Shown here: positions 6,430-15,495 of the stretch, in pieces
Layout of the letters: the number at the start of each line of letters is the position of its first letter
Numbering within the stretch: position 1 is the first letter of the stretch
NCBI RefSeq assembly: GCF_001485495.1
Contig: NZ_BCNF01000077.1
Span: 1 to 48,128 of the forward strand
Origin: Gordonia desulfuricans NBRC 100010
GTDB lineage: Bacteria; Actinomycetota; Actinomycetes; Mycobacteriales; Mycobacteriaceae
Reading direction: 5' to 3'
DNA length: 48,128 nt
Program-made: the position numbers and the translations under genes
The notes under the pieces: model-generated
The model's input: the letters and a program-made list of their open reading frames with translations, nothing else
The model's database searches: none
What the model was told of the DNA's origin: nothing

Positions 6430-7620
6430 CTCGAACTGGGTCTCGTAGGGCACCTTCATGGTGGCGACCAGCTCACCCCAGTGGTTGGTGACCATGTTCT
6501 GGTAGCGCGGCAGCAGTTCGGTGGTCACGTACTTCCAGCGCTGGTCGAACACCGACCAGTCCCAGTCGGCGATCGGGGTCTTGACCGACAGGGTGCGGCC
6601 GTCGGCCAGACGGGTCGTGTAGGTGAACGGGATGAAGTCACGCAGCGCGGGGACCCCGGCGATCGACGGCGACCCGGCCAGCGTCATCGCGTAGGTCAGG
6701 GCGGCGCCCACCCCGTCGGCCTTGCGGTAGTTGCGGACATCGTCGAACTGCCACCCGACCACGTCGTACTGTTCGCGGTGCAGCAGTGTGGCATTGCCGC
6801 GCCCGACGCGTGCCGGGTCGTGGGAGTCGATGTCGCGCCAGGCGTCGAGGACCTGATCGTCGATCACGCCGGCGCGGCGCATCTCGGTGATGCCGTTCAT
6901 GCCGTCGTGCACATAGGCCATGTGCAGGGGCATCAGGTCGCCGAAGATGGCCTTCTGCATCACCAGGATCCGGTTGGTGAACCAGGTGAGGTCGGCGGGC
7001 GTGATCTTGTCGGCGCCGTAGGCGAGGGTCTGCAGTCCCTTCGGGAAGATCCCGACGAATCCCGGTCCGGCCACGCTCGTGGTGGCCTCGATGATCTGTG
7101 CGGCAAGGGGTTGCAGACCGCGGATGGCGTAGATGTCACCCATCATCACCACGTCGGCGATACCGCCGCCGAAGTCGGCGCCGACGAGGCCGGCCATACC
7201 CGCCCACTGCAGGTTCTTGTGTGCGATCTGCAGATCCTCGTACAGGCGGTACGACTTGATCATGTTGGACCGGTTGGCCTCGAACCCCTTCTGCGGATTC
7301 CACGCGGCCAGGTCGATACCCGCCGTCGAGGTGGCCTGCGCCAGCCGCCACTGGAACAGCAATGCCTGGTAGCGCTGCGGATCGATGCCGCTCGCCCGGG
7401 CCTGTCCGACCAGCTTCGCCAGGACGGTGACGTCGGTGGGCAGGGCCGCGTTGACGCCACCCGCCGACTTGTCGGCAAACCGGTTGGTCAGCGGCAGATC
7501 GAGGTAGCGGTCGATGTCGGCGGCACGGGCCGGGCCGGCGAGCACGACGGTTCCCATCAGCGCCGACAGCAGCGCGAGAACTATTGCTGACCAGCGCAGA
7601 CGCGGCGTGGTGGCGGACAC
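6355..7620 (-). CDS. secreted protein of unknown function
   Basis: A 421-residue protein with a Sec-type signal peptide: basic start (TTPRLRW), hydrophobic core (SAIVLALLSALMGTVVLAG) and an ARA-type cleavage site near residue 33. The GTG start at 7620 has GGGGG-rich purines (AAGGGGGAAC) just before it. The mature part is helical and rich in Trp, His and Tyr. It contains QKAIFGDLMPLHMAYVHDG and a GNATLLHREQ stretch that loosely recall DUF2515-type proteins, but I cannot assign a family with certainty. No catalytic motif is evident. It faces the MFS exporter convergently with a 75-nt overlap and stands alone upstream. Confidence 0.75.
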   Translation of the reverse strand: MSATTPRLRWSAIVLALLSALMGTVVLAGPARAADIDRYLDLPLTNRFADKSAGGVNAALPTDVTVLAKLVGQARASGIDPQRYQALLFQWRLAQATSTAGIDLAAWNPQKGFEANRSNMIKSYRLYEDLQIAHKNLQWAGMAGLVGADFGGGIADVVMMGDIYAIRGLQPLAAQIIEATTSVAGPGFVGIFPKGLQTLAYGADKITPADLTWFTNRILVMQKAIFGDLMPLHMAYVHDGMNGITEMRRAGVIDDQVLDAWRDIDSHDPARVGRGNATLLHREQYDVVGWQFDDVRNYRKADGVGAALTYAMTLAGSPSIAGVPALRDFIPFTYTTRLADGRTLSVKTPIADWDWSVFDQRWKYVTTELLPRYQNMVTNHWGELVATMKVPYETQFESHRPVWNLHKILGDAAANTVVTIR

Positions 7621-7809
7621 GGTTCCCCCTTCGGGACGAGCATCGATGCGCTGGAACCTACCGGCAGGTAAGTTCGTGGCGCAACACGGAGCCCCCCGAC
7701 ACCAGCGATGAGACTATCAGACGATTCCGTCTCAGTCGTAACGCGTCGGATCAGCCGATCCACTCAGATCGTCGATCCACCCGGCCCGGAATGGTCCGGA
7801 CGGTCTCGC

Positions 7810-8493
7810 CTACCCCTCGTCCCCGTGGCCGTCCGCGACCTGCCCGGCCTCGACGTGCCCGGCCTCGACGATGAGGACGTGCAGGGTCCGCGGGCCGTGC
7901 ACACCCTCCACGCGGTCGAGTTCGATGTCGCTCGTCGCACTGGGACCGCTGATCCAGGTCTGCGGCCGGGTGTCGGCGCCGTCGGCGATCAGCCTCGCCA
8001 CCGCCTCCGGGACATCACTCACGATCTGGCCGGCGTCGACGATGCACACGTGGACGTCGGGAACCAGGGACACCGCCCGCCTCCCCTGGCCGGCGGTGTG
8101 GTCGAGCACGATGGTGCCCGTGTTGGCGATCCCGACCGCGGCGGTGGTGATCACCGCCCCCACCGCATCGAGACCGTCCGCGGTGAGGGCGTCGTCGTCG
8201 ATCCAGTCGATGTCCGCGGCGATCCGGCGCCGGACTCGATCATCGGCGATCACCGGTCCGGCGATCCCGATGAGTGCGGCGGTGATGGAGGGCGCCAGCC
8301 GGTCTTCGGTGACCCGCTCCACCGCGGCACGGTAGTCGGCGACCCGTTCGGCGAACCGGGCGACGGTGTCCAGCGCACCGGTGGAGACGGGCCGCCCATA
8401 GGTCCAGTCGACGGTGACGTCGGCGGACTCGGCGTCGACATCGTCGAGTGCGCTGCGGATACGGGCGAGGATCTCGTCGCGAGCGGTGCTCAT
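7810..8493 (-). CDS. lutC: lactate utilization protein C (LUD domain)
   Basis: A 227-residue LUD-domain protein, third gene of the lutABC operon that oxidises L-lactate to pyruvate. Family features: N-terminal SARDEIL-like start (STARDEILARIRSAL), the GIANTGTIVLDH strand typical of LutC, and a terminal SGPSATSDIELDRVEGVHGP motif shared by LutC/YkgG proteins. The start ATG overlaps the lutB stop by 4 nt (8490-8493). About 190 bp separate its stop from the next gene. Its own catalytic role is not known; it is required for the LutABC complex in Bacillus. Confidence 0.92.
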   Translation of the reverse strand: MSTARDEILARIRSALDDVDAESADVTVDWTYGRPVSTGALDTVARFAERVADYRAAVERVTEDRLAPSITAALIGIAGPVIADDRVRRRIAADIDWIDDDALTADGLDAVGAVITTAAVGIANTGTIVLDHTAGQGRRAVSLVPDVHVCIVDAGQIVSDVPEAVARLIADGADTRPQTWISGPSATSDIELDRVEGVHGPRTLHVLIVEAGHVEAGQVADGHGDEG

Positions 8494-10016
8494 GACCGCG
8501 GTCCGCCATCCTCGGACCGGTTGCCGCGCTCGCGTTTCCACCAGTCGCGGAACGACTCGGCGGGCGGGACCGGGACGTCACGGGCCGAACTCCACGCCGA
8601 CAGCGGCCACGGCAGCGCCCCGATGGTGGTGCGCTTGCCGAAGAACCGGTGGCTGGTGGTGGCGGCCTTCTGCGCGGCCTCGAGGCGACGGTGATCGGCG
8701 AAGGTCCAGGCCATCGCCTTCATCGCGGCGGCCTCCCCCGACGGAAATCCGCCGCGGTTCTCGTCGACGACGCGGGTGCGCAAGTGCACCAGGATCTCCG
8801 GGATGTCGATGCGCACCGGGCACACGTCGAAGCATGCCCCGCACAGACTCGACGCATACGGCAGGGACTTGTCCACCGCCGACGACGTCCCGCGTAGCTG
8901 CGGGGTGAGGATCGCGCCGATCGGGCCGGGATAGACCGAGCCGTAGGCGTGTCCGCCGGCCCGCTCGTACACCGGGCACACATTGAGACATGCCGAGCAT
9001 CGGATGCAGCGCAACGCATCTCGGCCCACCTCGTCGGCGAGGACATCGGTGCGGTGGTTGTCGAGGAGCACGATGTGGACGTTCTGCGGACCGTCTCCGG
9101 GGGTGACGCCGGTCCACACCGAGGTGTAGGGATTCTCCCGTTCGCCGGTGCTCGACCGCGGCAGCACCTGGAGGAAGACCTCGAGATCGGCCCAGGTGGG
9201 CAGGATCTTCTCGATGCCGACCACCGAGATCAGGGTCTCCGGCAGCGTCAGGCACATCCGGCCGTTGCCCTCCGACTCCACCACCACCAGGCTGCCGGTG
9301 TCGGCGACGGCGAAGTTGGCCCCGCTGATCCCGACCTTCGCACGCAGGAACTTCTCCCGCAGGTGCAGACGTGCCGCCTCGGCGAGCCGTCTCGGCTCGT
9401 CGGTGAGGTCGTCAGGGGCCGGGCGTCCCACCTCTTTCATGCGGCGCAGGAAGATCTCCCGGACCTCGCTGCGGTTGCGGTGGATGGCCGGCACCAGGAT
9501 GTGGCTCGGCCAGTCGTCCCCGAGCTGCACGATGAGTTCGGCGAGGTCGGTCTCCCACGCGTCGATACCCGCGGCCGCGAGTGCCTCGTTGAGTTCGATC
9601 TCCTGTGTGGCCATGGATTTCACCTTGACCACCTCGTCGGCGCCGGTCCGCCGGACCAGGTCGACGACGATGCGGTTGGCCTCGGCGGCATCTCGCGCCC
9701 AGTGCACCGTGGCACCGGCGGCGGTCGCCTTCTCCTCGAACTGCAGCAGATAGGTGTCGAGGTTGCGCAGGGTGCGGTTCTTGACGGCCTCGGCCGCGAG
9801 CCGCAGCTCCTCCCAGTTGTCGAGCTCACCGACGACATTCGCCCGTTTGGTCCGGATGATCCCGGTGGCGTGGGCCAGGTTTCGGCGCTGGGTGGTGTTG
9901 CCGAGCTCGGCCTTGGCGGCCTCGGGGAACTTCGGCATCCCGACGAAGGTGGCGGTGACCCCGACGTGCGGGTGGACCGACACCGCCGATGCTGCCGAGA
10001 GCGGGGCCGGGGTCAT
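8490..10016 (-). CDS. lutB: lactate utilization iron-sulfur protein B
   Basis: A 508-residue protein with an N-terminal LUD domain and a C-terminal ferredoxin region. Two 4Fe-4S motifs are visible: CIRCSACLNVCPVYE and CGACFDVCPVRI. KVKSMATQEIELNEAL and SGANFAVADTGSLV are LutB/YkgF signatures. With LutA and LutC it forms the iron-sulfur L-lactate dehydrogenase complex in the cytoplasm. Both ends overlap neighbours by 4 nt (ATGA), so the three proteins are made in step. The C-terminus carries a DUF3390-like tail ending in WWKRERG, which is usual for the family. Confidence 0.93.
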   Translation of the reverse strand: MTPAPLSAASAVSVHPHVGVTATFVGMPKFPEAAKAELGNTTQRRNLAHATGIIRTKRANVVGELDNWEELRLAAEAVKNRTLRNLDTYLLQFEEKATAAGATVHWARDAAEANRIVVDLVRRTGADEVVKVKSMATQEIELNEALAAAGIDAWETDLAELIVQLGDDWPSHILVPAIHRNRSEVREIFLRRMKEVGRPAPDDLTDEPRRLAEAARLHLREKFLRAKVGISGANFAVADTGSLVVVESEGNGRMCLTLPETLISVVGIEKILPTWADLEVFLQVLPRSSTGERENPYTSVWTGVTPGDGPQNVHIVLLDNHRTDVLADEVGRDALRCIRCSACLNVCPVYERAGGHAYGSVYPGPIGAILTPQLRGTSSAVDKSLPYASSLCGACFDVCPVRIDIPEILVHLRTRVVDENRGGFPSGEAAAMKAMAWTFADHRRLEAAQKAATTSHRFFGKRTTIGALPWPLSAWSSARDVPVPPAESFRDWWKRERGNRSEDGGPRS

Positions 10017-10753
10017 GCCGGCTCCTCCTCGGTGGAGGCCAGGATCTCGGCGAGGTGCATGGTGCGAATCCCGGCGCGTTCACGGGTGAGCAGGCCGCCG
10101 ATGTGGGCCAGACACGAGTTGTCGCCCGCGACCAGGACCTCCGCGCCGGTCTCCTTCACGTGTGCGGACTTGTCCGAGCCCATCGCCACCGACACGTCGG
10201 CGTTCTTCATCGCGAAGGTTCCACCGAACCCGCAACACTGTTGCGCGGCAGGTAGTTCCACCAGGTCGATCCCCTTCACCGCCCGCAGCAGCTGCAGGGG
10301 TTTGTCGCCGACCCGTAGCATCCGCAGCGAGTGGCAGGTCGGGTGATAGGTCACGCGATGCGGGTAGTAGGCGCCGACGTCGGTCACGCCGAGTACGTCG
10401 ACGAGGAACTCGCTGAGCTCGTACACCTTCGGGGCGTACTCGGCGACGGCACGTTGCAGACCGGGGTCGCCGGAACGGCGGGCGAGCCCGGGATGCTGAT
10501 GGCGGACCGATCCGACGCAGGAACCCGACGGCGCGACCACGGCGTCGAATCCGGCGAAGACGTCGGCGAACTGGCGGACCCCGGGGATCGCCTCGTCGGC
10601 GTAACCGGTGTTGGTGAACATCTGCCCACAGCAGGTCTGTGCCTCCGGGAACTCGACGCGCACACCGAGACGCTCGAGCAGTGCGACCGTGGCCCGGGGC
10701 GTACCGGGCCACATCGTGTCGTTGAAGCAGGTGGCGAACAGCGCGACCGTCAT
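10013..10753 (-). CDS. lutA: lactate utilization protein A (CCG-domain)
   Basis: A 246-residue protein with two cysteine-rich CCG domains: QTCCGQMF, then HPTCHSLR and QQCCGFGG, which bind Fe-S clusters or act in electron transfer, as in glycolate oxidase subunit GlcF. It is the first gene of lutABC. The start MTVALFATCFND matches the usual LutA N-terminus. An in-frame ATG 12 codons upstream (10789), with a possible TACCGT -10 box 6 nt before it, is an alternative leaderless start. No clear Shine-Dalgarno precedes either. The stop overlaps lutB by 4 nt. Confidence 0.92.
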   Translation of the reverse strand: MTVALFATCFNDTMWPGTPRATVALLERLGVRVEFPEAQTCCGQMFTNTGYADEAIPGVRQFADVFAGFDAVVAPSGSCVGSVRHQHPGLARRSGDPGLQRAVAEYAPKVYELSEFLVDVLGVTDVGAYYPHRVTYHPTCHSLRMLRVGDKPLQLLRAVKGIDLVELPAAQQCCGFGGTFAMKNADVSVAMGSDKSAHVKETGAEVLVAGDNSCLAHIGGLLTRERAGIRTMHLAEILASTEEEPA

Positions 10754-10887
10754 CGAGCGAGGAGGACCTGAGCAAGGACCTGAGGGCATGGGTCAACGGT
10801 AGTCCAGGGACACCGGTCCCGGCAGCGTTCACGACTCCCGGTTGTCCGGTCACCCGTTCTCGATGACATGATCGCCGCCGTGGTGCA

Positions 10888-10924
10888 TAGTTGACCTAAC
10901 GAGTAGTTGACCATTTGATCAACT
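10888..10924. promoter_or_regulatory. direct and inverted repeats upstream of lutABC and the ceramidase
   Basis: TAGTTGACC occurs at 10888-10896 and 10904-10912 (16 bp start to start). AGTTGA (10905-10910) also pairs with TCAACT (10919-10924). The repeats lie in the 257-bp region between the divergent lutA and ceramidase genes, so they may be regulator sites. No regulator gene lies next to them. Confidence 0.35.
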
Positions 10925-11010
10925 CCACGCCAACGCCGTCTGACGCCACCACCGACGGTGTCGGGTCAGGGTGACCTGTGCGCGGAGCCGAGGGGACTGG
11001 GGATCGCAAC

Positions 11011-13092
11011 GTGAGCACGTCATCAGAACATCGCCCGGGTGTGTCGCGCCGAGGATTCTTCGGCGGGGCCGCGGTCGCCGGAGCGGTCGGCATCGGGATC
11101 GCGGGCGCGGCTGCGGCAGGCTCCGGCCCGGCGGCGGCCGACCCGGCCGGCGGATACCTGGTCGGCGCCGGACGTGGCGATGTGACCGGCGTGATCGCCG
11201 GCCAGGGCATGATGGGCTACTCCGACCTGGAACAGGTGGCCACCGGCCTGTTGCAACGGGTCTGGGCGCGTGCCTACATCATCGCCGACGCCGCCACCGG
11301 CAAGCGTGTGGTCTTCGTCAACGCCGACCTGGCGATCATCTTCGAGTCGCATCGCGTGGGTGTCGTCAAGGCGCTGCGACAGCGGTTCGGCAACCTGTAC
11401 TCCGAGGACAACGTCAACCTCAACGCGACCCACAACCACAATTCGTGCGGTGGCACCGCCTGGGACTACGCCTATGTGCTCGCCGCGCTGGGACATCGCG
11501 AGAACTCCTATCGGGCGGAGGTCGACGGCATCGTCGACGCGATCGTCGCCGCGCACGACTCGCTCGCCCCGGGCACGCTGGAGATCGGCCACACCGAGCT
11601 GCACGATGCCAGCGCGAACCGCTCGCTCGAGGCCTTCCAGAAGAATCCCGCCGCCGACCGCAAACACTTCCCGCAGCACATCGACCCGCAGGTCACCGCC
11701 CTGCGACTTCGGCAGGGCGGCACCACGATCGGCGAGATCACCTGGTTCGCCACCCACGGCACGTCACTGACCGATGCCAACACGCTGATCTCCACCGACA
11801 ACAAGGGCTATGCGTCGTATCTGGCCGAACTGCAGAATCCGGGTGTCGTCGCCGCGTTCCCGCAGACCAATGCCGGCGACATGACCCCGAATCTGTGGGT
11901 GCGCAAGATGAATCCGGGTGGCCCGACCGAGGATCGTCGCGCCAACTGCGCGATCATCGGCGAGCGGCAGCATCGGGCCGGGGCACGGGCACTGGGCGCC
12001 ACCACCCCGTTGACCGGGTCGATCGACTACGCCTACCGCTTCGTCGACCTGTCGGATGTCCGTATCGACGGGCGCTACACCCCCGACGGCAAGCCGGCCC
12101 GCACCAGCCCGGCGATCATGGGTGCCGGTGCCGCGGCCACCAGCACCGAGGACAACACCCGTAGCCAGTTGAGCTTCCTCAAAGAAGGCATGGTGCTGCC
12201 CTTCGCCGCGGCACTGGGCGCCACCACCTCGGCCACCCCGCCCGCGTGGGTACAGGCGATCCAGGCCCCCAAACTCGACCTGTTCCCGCTCGGCCTGCTC
12301 CCTCCGCGCCCGTGGATTCAGCAGGTATTACCGATCCAGCTCATCCGGATCGGCGACCTCGTGCTTGCGGCCGGGCCCGCGGAATTCACCATCGTCGCCG
12401 GCCTGCGCATCCGCCGGATCGTCGCCGACACCCTCGGGGTTCCTCTGGAAAATGTTCTGCTACAGGGATATTCCAATGGATACAGCCAGTACGTGACGAC
12501 CCCGGAGGAGTATCTGTCGCAGCAATACGAGGGCGGTGAGACCCTGTTCGGCCGCTACACCCTGTGCGCGTACATGCAGGAGTTCGACAAGCTTGCCCGG
12601 TCGATGGCCGGCGGCCCGCGGGCCGGACGCGGACCCACGCCTTCCGACTACAGCGGCCTGCAACCCGACCTGCTGACGCCCGTGCCCGCCGACACCCCGG
12701 TGCGCGGCACCCGGTTCGGTGACGTCACCTCCGCACCCAAGGCGAAGTATGCTGCGGGACAAACGGTGTCGGTGTCGTTCTCCGGCGCCCATCCGGCCAA
12801 CCGAGTGCGCCGTACCGCCCCCGGCGGAACCCGACCCGCTGACGGCTACTTCGTGGTCGAACGCTTCGAGAACGGATCGTGGGTGACCGCGTCCGACGAC
12901 AACAGCTGGAACAGCGAACTCACCTGGAAACGCCCGAACGGCAGCACATCCGCGTCGGTGGTGACCATCGTCTGGCGAATCCCCAAGGGCACCGGCGGCC
13001 GTCACCGCATCCGCTACTTCGGTGACGCCAAGTCGGCGTCGGGGCGGGTGTCGTCGTTCACCGGTGTGAGCCCGGCATTCGAGGTCGGCTGA
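11011..13092 (+). CDS. Tat-exported neutral/alkaline ceramidase
   Basis: A 693-residue secreted enzyme that hydrolyses the amide of ceramide to sphingosine and fatty acid. A Tat signal is visible (SRRGFF at residues 12-17, then an Ala/Gly-rich core and APA-like cleavage). Family motifs: LNATHNHNSCGG with the Zn-binding His near 141, FATHGTSL, and SNGYSQYVTTPEEYLSQQYE. The C-terminal part (from about 570) forms the Ig-like domain. The nucleophile motif NAGDVSPN of bacterial and human enzymes reads NAGDMTPN, so the catalytic Ser is Thr292. The GTG start is preceded by GGGGAT; a start 11 codons upstream is possible. The lipid target may be host or environmental. Confidence 0.9.
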   Translation: MSTSSEHRPGVSRRGFFGGAAVAGAVGIGIAGAAAAGSGPAAADPAGGYLVGAGRGDVTGVIAGQGMMGYSDLEQVATGLLQRVWARAYIIADAATGKRVVFVNADLAIIFESHRVGVVKALRQRFGNLYSEDNVNLNATHNHNSCGGTAWDYAYVLAALGHRENSYRAEVDGIVDAIVAAHDSLAPGTLEIGHTELHDASANRSLEAFQKNPAADRKHFPQHIDPQVTALRLRQGGTTIGEITWFATHGTSLTDANTLISTDNKGYASYLAELQNPGVVAAFPQTNAGDMTPNLWVRKMNPGGPTEDRRANCAIIGERQHRAGARALGATTPLTGSIDYAYRFVDLSDVRIDGRYTPDGKPARTSPAIMGAGAAATSTEDNTRSQLSFLKEGMVLPFAAALGATTSATPPAWVQAIQAPKLDLFPLGLLPPRPWIQQVLPIQLIRIGDLVLAAGPAEFTIVAGLRIRRIVADTLGVPLENVLLQGYSNGYSQYVTTPEEYLSQQYEGGETLFGRYTLCAYMQEFDKLARSMAGGPRAGRGPTPSDYSGLQPDLLTPVPADTPVRGTRFGDVTSAPKAKYAAGQTVSVSFSGAHPANRVRRTAPGGTRPADGYFVVERFENGSWVTASDDNSWNSELTWKRPNGSTSASVVTIVWRIPKGTGGRHRIRYFGDAKSASGRVSSFTGVSPAFEVG

Positions 13093-13119
13093 GGCGGTAC
13101 GTTCGTCGACGTCCACCGG

Positions 13120-13860
13120 TCACCGTGGCAGTGCCGCAACCACTTCACGGGCGGCGGTGGTCCATGCAGCGGTCGACGGCTGGGCGGGCAGGTTGCTGCC
13201 CACCAGCACCACGCTGACCACATAGTCGTCGGTGACCACCCACATCTGCGGGTAGTCGTCGGGCGGGGTGATGATCACCGCCCGCGCGATCCCGGGCACC
13301 GTCGTCGATCCCGGCTCGGTCAGACCGGCGACGATCTCGTCGGTGATCGGTCCCGACTCCGGCTGTTGCACTTTGATGGTGCCGGTGAACGACAGGATGC
13401 CACCGGCGGTGAGGTAGTAACTGCAGTTGTACGAGTCGGGTCGGCCCTGATTGATCAGCCGGGTGTCGTCCCCGTCGTCGAGGGCCACTCCCGCCAGCGC
13501 CGACATCTGGGCGCCGGTCAGCAGACAATCGCTGGGCAGGACGTGGTCACGCAACCGGGGACGCGGGGTGCCCGGCGTCGTTCGCGTCGGAAAGCTCCGC
13601 GGCGTGTTCGACGGGGCGGTTGTCGCGGTGGTGGGGATCGTGGCGGTGGGGAACGTGGCGCCGGGCTCCGCCTGGTTCACACCTCCGGCAGCCGCGCCGG
13701 TCGCCACCGGTTCACCGGATATGGGCCGTGCGCACCCGGCGATTCCGCCGGCGGCGATCACCACCGCACCGGCGAGCGCGGCCGTCGCCATCCGATGTCG
13801 GCGATGCCACCGAGGCCTGCGCGAATCAGGTTGGCGTGTCACCGACTTCAGTGTCCTCAC
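13120..13860 (-). CDS. DUF3558-like lipoprotein
   Basis: A predicted lipoprotein of about 246 residues. A basic stretch (RRPRWHRRHR) and hydrophobic core lead to the lipobox IAGC, so the Cys is the likely lipidated residue. A Thr/Pro-rich linker follows, then a globular domain with SDCLLTGAQMSALAG and YNCSYYL, where the two Cys probably form a disulfide as in DUF3558-type actinobacterial lipoproteins. The start is uncertain: GTG 13860 (overlaps the MFS gene by 35 nt), GTG 13842 or ATG 13791. Function unknown; the surface location suggests a cell-envelope or transport-accessory role. Confidence 0.7.
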   Translation of the reverse strand: MRTLKSVTRQPDSRRPRWHRRHRMATAALAGAVVIAAGGIAGCARPISGEPVATGAAAGGVNQAEPGATFPTATIPTTATTAPSNTPRSFPTRTTPGTPRPRLRDHVLPSDCLLTGAQMSALAGVALDDGDDTRLINQGRPDSYNCSYYLTAGGILSFTGTIKVQQPESGPITDEIVAGLTEPGSTTVPGIARAVIITPPDDYPQMWVVTDDYVVSVVLVGSNLPAQPSTAAWTTAAREVVAALPR

Positions 13861-15430
13861 GTTCGGCAGCGTACCGCGCCATGGCCTCGCGCTCGCCCGC
13901 GGCGTTCGGATAGAACAGCCACACGAGCAGTGCGCCGGTGGCCACGATGACGATCGCTGCCGAGTACGCGCGGGTGTCACCCTGCACGAAGGCATCCCGT
14001 GCGGCACTGATGATCTGCTCGCCGTACTGCGGATAGCGTTCGGCCAGATCGGCGGCGCTGGCGAACGACTTGGTCAGTGCGGCCTGGGTCTCGGAGCTGA
14101 TCTGGGCGGCATTGGGCGAATCGTGGATGGTCTCGGTGAGCGCCTTGGCATATCCGGCGGTCAGGATGGCGCCGAGCACCGACTGCATGATCGCCCCACC
14201 GAGGTCGCGCTGCAGATCCGACGTACTCGACGCCATGCCTGCACGGGACACCGGCACCGAACCGGTCAGTGAATGCGATGCCGGGGTTCCGGCGAATCCG
14301 ACGCCCACACCGATCAGCATGTAGGTTCCGATCACCGCCCACAGTGAGGCCGAGTCACGCCAGAAGACCTGTGCCACCACCAGTCCGGCGATGATGAAGG
14401 CATATCCGATGATCAGCGTGTACCGCGATCCGATCGACTCGACCATCTTGGCCGACTGCGGCGCCACGATCACCATGGCCGCGGCTGCCGGCAGCGCCAG
14501 CGCACCCGCGGCGAGAGTGGAGTAGCCGAGAACGTTCTGCAGATACTGCTGACCGACGAACATCGCGCCCATCAGGGTGCCGAAGATGATGATGCCGCCG
14601 ACCGCGGCAACCCAGAACGTCGGGCGGGATGCGATCCGGAAATCGTAGAGCGGTACCCGAATCCGCAGCTGCCGCCACACGAACACCAGGGTCGAGATCA
14701 CCGCGACCGCGGCAAGGATCCATACCGCGGTACCCATGTCGCCGAGCGGGGCGAAGTTGATGGCCAGGACGGTCGCGCCGACGAGCACGATGGACAGCAC
14801 ACCGGAGAAGTTGTCCACGCTGACCGCGGTGTCGCCGCCGTCGCGGGGTACCAGGAACCAAGCTGCGCCCAAGGCGATCACCGCGAGTGGGATGGTGACC
14901 AGGAAGACCGACTTCCAGTCGAACTGCTCGAGCAGTGCACCCGACAGCACCGGGCCCATCGCCGAGATGGCACCACCGATCGCCGACCACGCCGCGATCG
15001 CGGCCGTCCGCTTGGAACCACCCCACAGTGCGGTGATGATCGCCAGCGTCGTCGGATATGCCAGACCGGCGGCCACGCCACCGAGGACACGGGCGCCGAA
15101 GAGCACGTTCGGGTCACCCGCGAACCCGGCGATCAGCGACGCCGGGAGGGTGAGCAGCATGCCCGCGACCAGCAGCCGCTTGCGGCCGTACCGGTCGCCG
15201 AGCACACCGAAGTACAGCACCGACGCCGCCAGACCGAGCGAGTATCCGACGGCGATCAGGTTCAGCTGGGTGGAGCTGGCGTCAAGGGCACGACCGATGT
15301 CGGGCAGGGCGACATTGGCGACGGCCAGGTTGATGTTGGCGACGCCGGCGACGAGGATCAGTGCCGCCAGTACCAGCTTGGCGCGGGCCGGGGCCCGATC
15401 GTCATTGGTCCGGGTGTCCGTGGTGGTCAC
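13826..15430 (-). CDS. MFS transporter, DHA2 type
   Basis: A 534-residue exporter of the 14-span DHA2 group. Visible: VALPDIGRALDAS in the first helix region, motif A GVLGDRYGRKRLLVAG, and motif C-like GGAISAMGPVLSGALLE. The N-terminus starts at GTG 15430; a TACGCT box lies 6 nt before it and no Shine-Dalgarno is seen, so the mRNA is probably leaderless. An acidic cytoplasmic tail (EREDTEVGDTPT) overlaps the start of the lipoprotein gene. The substrate is unknown. Confidence 0.88.
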   Translation of the reverse strand: MTTTDTRTNDDRAPARAKLVLAALILVAGVANINLAVANVALPDIGRALDASSTQLNLIAVGYSLGLAASVLYFGVLGDRYGRKRLLVAGMLLTLPASLIAGFAGDPNVLFGARVLGGVAAGLAYPTTLAIITALWGGSKRTAAIAAWSAIGGAISAMGPVLSGALLEQFDWKSVFLVTIPLAVIALGAAWFLVPRDGGDTAVSVDNFSGVLSIVLVGATVLAINFAPLGDMGTAVWILAAVAVISTLVFVWRQLRIRVPLYDFRIASRPTFWVAAVGGIIIFGTLMGAMFVGQQYLQNVLGYSTLAAGALALPAAAAMVIVAPQSAKMVESIGSRYTLIIGYAFIIAGLVVAQVFWRDSASLWAVIGTYMLIGVGVGFAGTPASHSLTGSVPVSRAGMASSTSDLQRDLGGAIMQSVLGAILTAGYAKALTETIHDSPNAAQISSETQAALTKSFASAADLAERYPQYGEQIISAARDAFVQGDTRAYSAAIVIVATGALLVWLFYPNAAGEREAMARYAAEREDTEVGDTPT

Positions 15431-15495
15431 CCGCTGAGCGTACGTTGACCAGCGTGTTCTCGCGGGATTTGTGCGGGTTCCGCCCCGGCCCGGAC

